A stretch of 25,301 nt of DNA from Candidatus Aenigmatarchaeota archaeon (GTDB lineage Archaea; Aenigmatarchaeota; Aenigmatarchaeia; PWEA01; JAGHBM01), in assembly GCA_021160955.1 (NCBI GenBank), contig JAGHBM010000003.1, positions 1 to 25,301 of the forward strand, written 5' to 3'. The notes below the pieces were generated by a model that was not told the DNA's origin, made no database searches, and was given only the letters and a program-made list of their open reading frames with translations. Of this stretch, positions 24,097 through 25,301 are shown piece by piece; positions within the stretch are counted from its first letter, which is position 1, and each line of letters starts with the position of its first letter. A program made the position numbers and the translations under genes.

Positions 24097-24519
24097 TTGA
24101 GTAAATTCTTTAACCAGGGTCTTCCACATGAGTTTCTTATATTCCTCGCTTCCAAGCATCTCTCTCAATATCTTCTCTGCCTCCTCATCAATACCATACC
24201 TCATAAAAGATTCAACGTAATTCTCATCTCCCACCATTTCGTGGATTGAATATTCTTCTCCGTATTTTAAATTGTGTTTAAAGAATGACACATTGAGGAC
24301 ATCGCAAATCTTTTCAACCCTATCCTCTTCCATGGTACTTACAGAAAACCACGCGGATTCATATCCACTCTGGTTAGATAAAATATATTTCACATTCAAC
24401 TCAGCCACATCTATTCCGTGGAGCCTAAGCTTGAAATGCCTTCTATTCTGAAGCATAAATATTCTTTCTTTTGATTCAAGACTCTCTTTGAATAGATTTC
24501 CTTTATTTTTTCTCAACAT
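24088..24519 (-). CDS. C-terminal part of a frameshifted paralogue of the unknown 183-residue family
   Basis: A 143-residue reading frame from an ATG inside the preceding frame. From SKERIFMLQNRR onward it lines up along its length with the intact gene upstream: RIFMLQ.../RIFLLYS, KLRLHG/EIRIHG, LKYGEEYSIHEMVGDENYVESF/LKYDGKSDVKEIVGDNLLESL, GIDEEAEKILREMLGSEEYKKLMW/NIDEEIEKRLQEGLGDEYKKIKW. The missing N-terminus is encoded in the frame directly upstream, separated by an A6 run at 24506-24511. Five A's instead of six would give one continuous protein. It is soluble and acidic, of unknown function. As it stands it is a pseudogene, or a sequencing or programmed shift. Confidence 0.7.
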   Translation of the reverse strand: MLRKNKGNLFKESLESKERIFMLQNRRHFKLRLHGIDVAELNVKYILSNQSGYESAWFSVSTMEEDRVEKICDVLNVSFFKHNLKYGEEYSIHEMVGDENYVESFMRYGIDEEAEKILREMLGSEEYKKLMWKTLVKEFTQNF

Positions 24520-24634
24520 CCTCGACGAAATCTCTCATAATGTCTTCTATTTTGTTGTTCTTGAGAGCAATATCTGAATACTTAATCTCATCGCTCCAAA
24601 CGATGAAAAGGGAATAAGGATCAGAATCACTCAT
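24503..24634 (-). CDS. N-terminal part of the same frameshifted paralogue
   Basis: A 43-residue frame starting MSDSDPYSLFIVWSDE and ending IEDIMRDFVEDVEKK. It matches the N-terminus of the intact neighbour, which starts MSEDVDIYEPFLVYNE and has FYEVIRNFAEDVER. The stop arises directly after the A6 run. Its ATG lies just inside the 3' end of the upstream gene (24627), so the genes are packed as an operon. Confidence 0.65.
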   Translation of the reverse strand: MSDSDPYSLFIVWSDEIKYSDIALKNNKIEDIMRDFVEDVEKK

Positions 24635-25178
24635 CTTCATCACCTGAGGAATTGTTCTCTTCATCAGCCAACAACGCCCATTTTATTTTCTTGTATTCAT
24701 CACCAAGCCCCTCTTGAAGCCTTTTCTCAATTTCCTCATCAATGTTGATTTTCTTGAGTGATTCCAACAAATTGTCTCCCACTATCTCTTTAACGTCACT
24801 CTTCCCATCGTACTTGAGCATGTATTCAATTCTTTTCTTATCTATTTCCTCTATGATCTTGCGGTATGTTCCGTCTTCCATCGAAACTACATAAAAATCT
24901 ACTTCAGCTCCACGTTCCAAACTATCTGGAATTATCCTTACCATACCTTCGTTGTGTCCATGAATTCTTATCTCAGACTTGCCATACTTACTGTACAACA
25001 AAAATATCCTGTCCTTTTTTTCGATTTTCGGACCAATGACACGGTTAATACATCTTTCAACATCTTCCGCAAAATTTCTAATAACTTCATAGAACTCATT
25101 GGAACCTTTCACTTTGTTTATGTACAATTCCTCGTTGTAAACCAAAAATGGTTCGTAAATGTCCACATCCTCACTCAT
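24627..25178 (-). CDS. Hypothetical protein of an unknown tandem family, intact copy
   Basis: A 183-residue acidic soluble protein that I do not recognise. The N-terminal half looks alpha/beta (IFLLYSKYGKSEIRIHGHNEGMVRI, DFYVVSMEDGTYRKI). The C-terminal half is helical (IVGDNLLESLKKINIDEEIEKRLQEGL), with a conserved DEYKKIKW and a tail ending EENNSSGDEDE. It has a broken paralogue just downstream and probably a third copy upstream. The start overlaps the upstream stop (ATGA). No metal motif or membrane span is present. The family could be expanded in this genome. Confidence 0.82.
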   Translation of the reverse strand: MSEDVDIYEPFLVYNEELYINKVKGSNEFYEVIRNFAEDVERCINRVIGPKIEKKDRIFLLYSKYGKSEIRIHGHNEGMVRIIPDSLERGAEVDFYVVSMEDGTYRKIIEEIDKKRIEYMLKYDGKSDVKEIVGDNLLESLKKINIDEEIEKRLQEGLGDEYKKIKWALLADEENNSSGDEDE

Positions 25179-25301
25179 TCTACATCACCCAACAATTCTC
25201 CGTATTTGTAGATCTTGTACGCCTTTGGGAATTCTTTTGAAATTCTCTTCTCCGCGTCTTCTGGTATGTGCTGTGGGTATTTCTTCAACAGATCGATCAC
25301 C
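25175..25301 (-). CDS. C-terminal fragment of a probable third family member
   Basis: 41 residues visible, starting at the window edge: VIDLLKKYPQHIPEDAEKRI...YKIYKYGELLGDVE. The layout resembles the C-termini of the two downstream paralogues (LLxxLxKxxxxxxDAEKRI...EYKK-x-x-W/KY), so I suggest a third copy of the same family. The evidence is thin because only the tail is present. The stop overlaps the next gene's ATG. Confidence 0.6.
   Translation of the reverse strand, partial: VIDLLKKYPQHIPEDAEKRISKEFPKAYKIYKYGELLGDVE

Noticed and set aside
1..25301. CRISPR array, insertion sequence or prophage
   Set aside because: No regularly spaced direct repeats, transposase motifs or phage structural genes were seen.

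Overview
This window is archaeal chromosomal DNA. Several features point that way: FEN-1 with a C-terminal PCNA-binding box, archaeal-type threonyl-tRNA synthetase with an N-terminal editing domain, aTrm56, a single-domain TYW1 of the archaeal kind, TATA boxes about 25-30 bp before leaderless starts, GGTGA-type ribosome sites, and a tRNA gene with bulge-helix-bulge introns. The DNA is AT-rich. The full-length ThrRS argues for a euryarchaeal or DPANN-type lineage, but I cannot place the organism from sequence alone. I saw no phage, transposon or CRISPR content.

Layout. 1-1348 (minus): the 3'-truncated gene of a secreted protein with a signal peptide, calcium-binding Asp-rich repeats and a caspase-like His/Cys domain, translationally coupled to an unknown 178-residue protein. 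Facing away at 1426 is a putative membrane HExxH (M50-like) protease. 2264-4398 (plus): FEN-1 flanked by two small unknown proteins. 4378-8324 (minus): membrane pyrophosphatase and ThrRS. 8334-9432: the most unusual region. It holds a tRNA-Gln(TTG) gene split by three introns (D-loop, anticodon loop, T-loop), a degenerate copy of its 5' part, and a small gene that looks frameshifted. 9433-11140 (plus): an MFS transporter and aTrm56.

11145-22620 (minus) is one long, tightly packed operon of ten genes for surface glycan or glycoprotein assembly. In transcription order it holds: a secreted, membrane-anchored protein; two polyprenyl-phosphate-sugar synthase-like GT2 enzymes; a radical SAM/SPASM enzyme; two GT-C transferases; a third GT2; a NodU/CmcH carbamoyltransferase; a third GT-C transferase; and an AglD/UPF0104-like membrane protein. 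The GT2 enzymes would charge polyprenyl phosphate with sugars on the cytoplasmic face, the GT-C enzymes would use these donors on the outer face, and the carbamoyltransferase and radical SAM enzyme would modify the sugars or partner molecules.

22654-24062 (minus) holds TYW1 and a dCMP deaminase-like enzyme, overlapping by 4 bp. 24088-25301 (minus) is a tandem set of two, probably three, related genes of an unknown family. The middle copy is intact, the last is broken at an A6 run, and the first is cut by the window edge.

The strongest discovery is the three-intron tRNA-Gln. Both its 5' and 3' splice sites fit hand-drawn bulge-helix-bulge folds, and the spliced product is a full 73-nt cloverleaf plus CCA.
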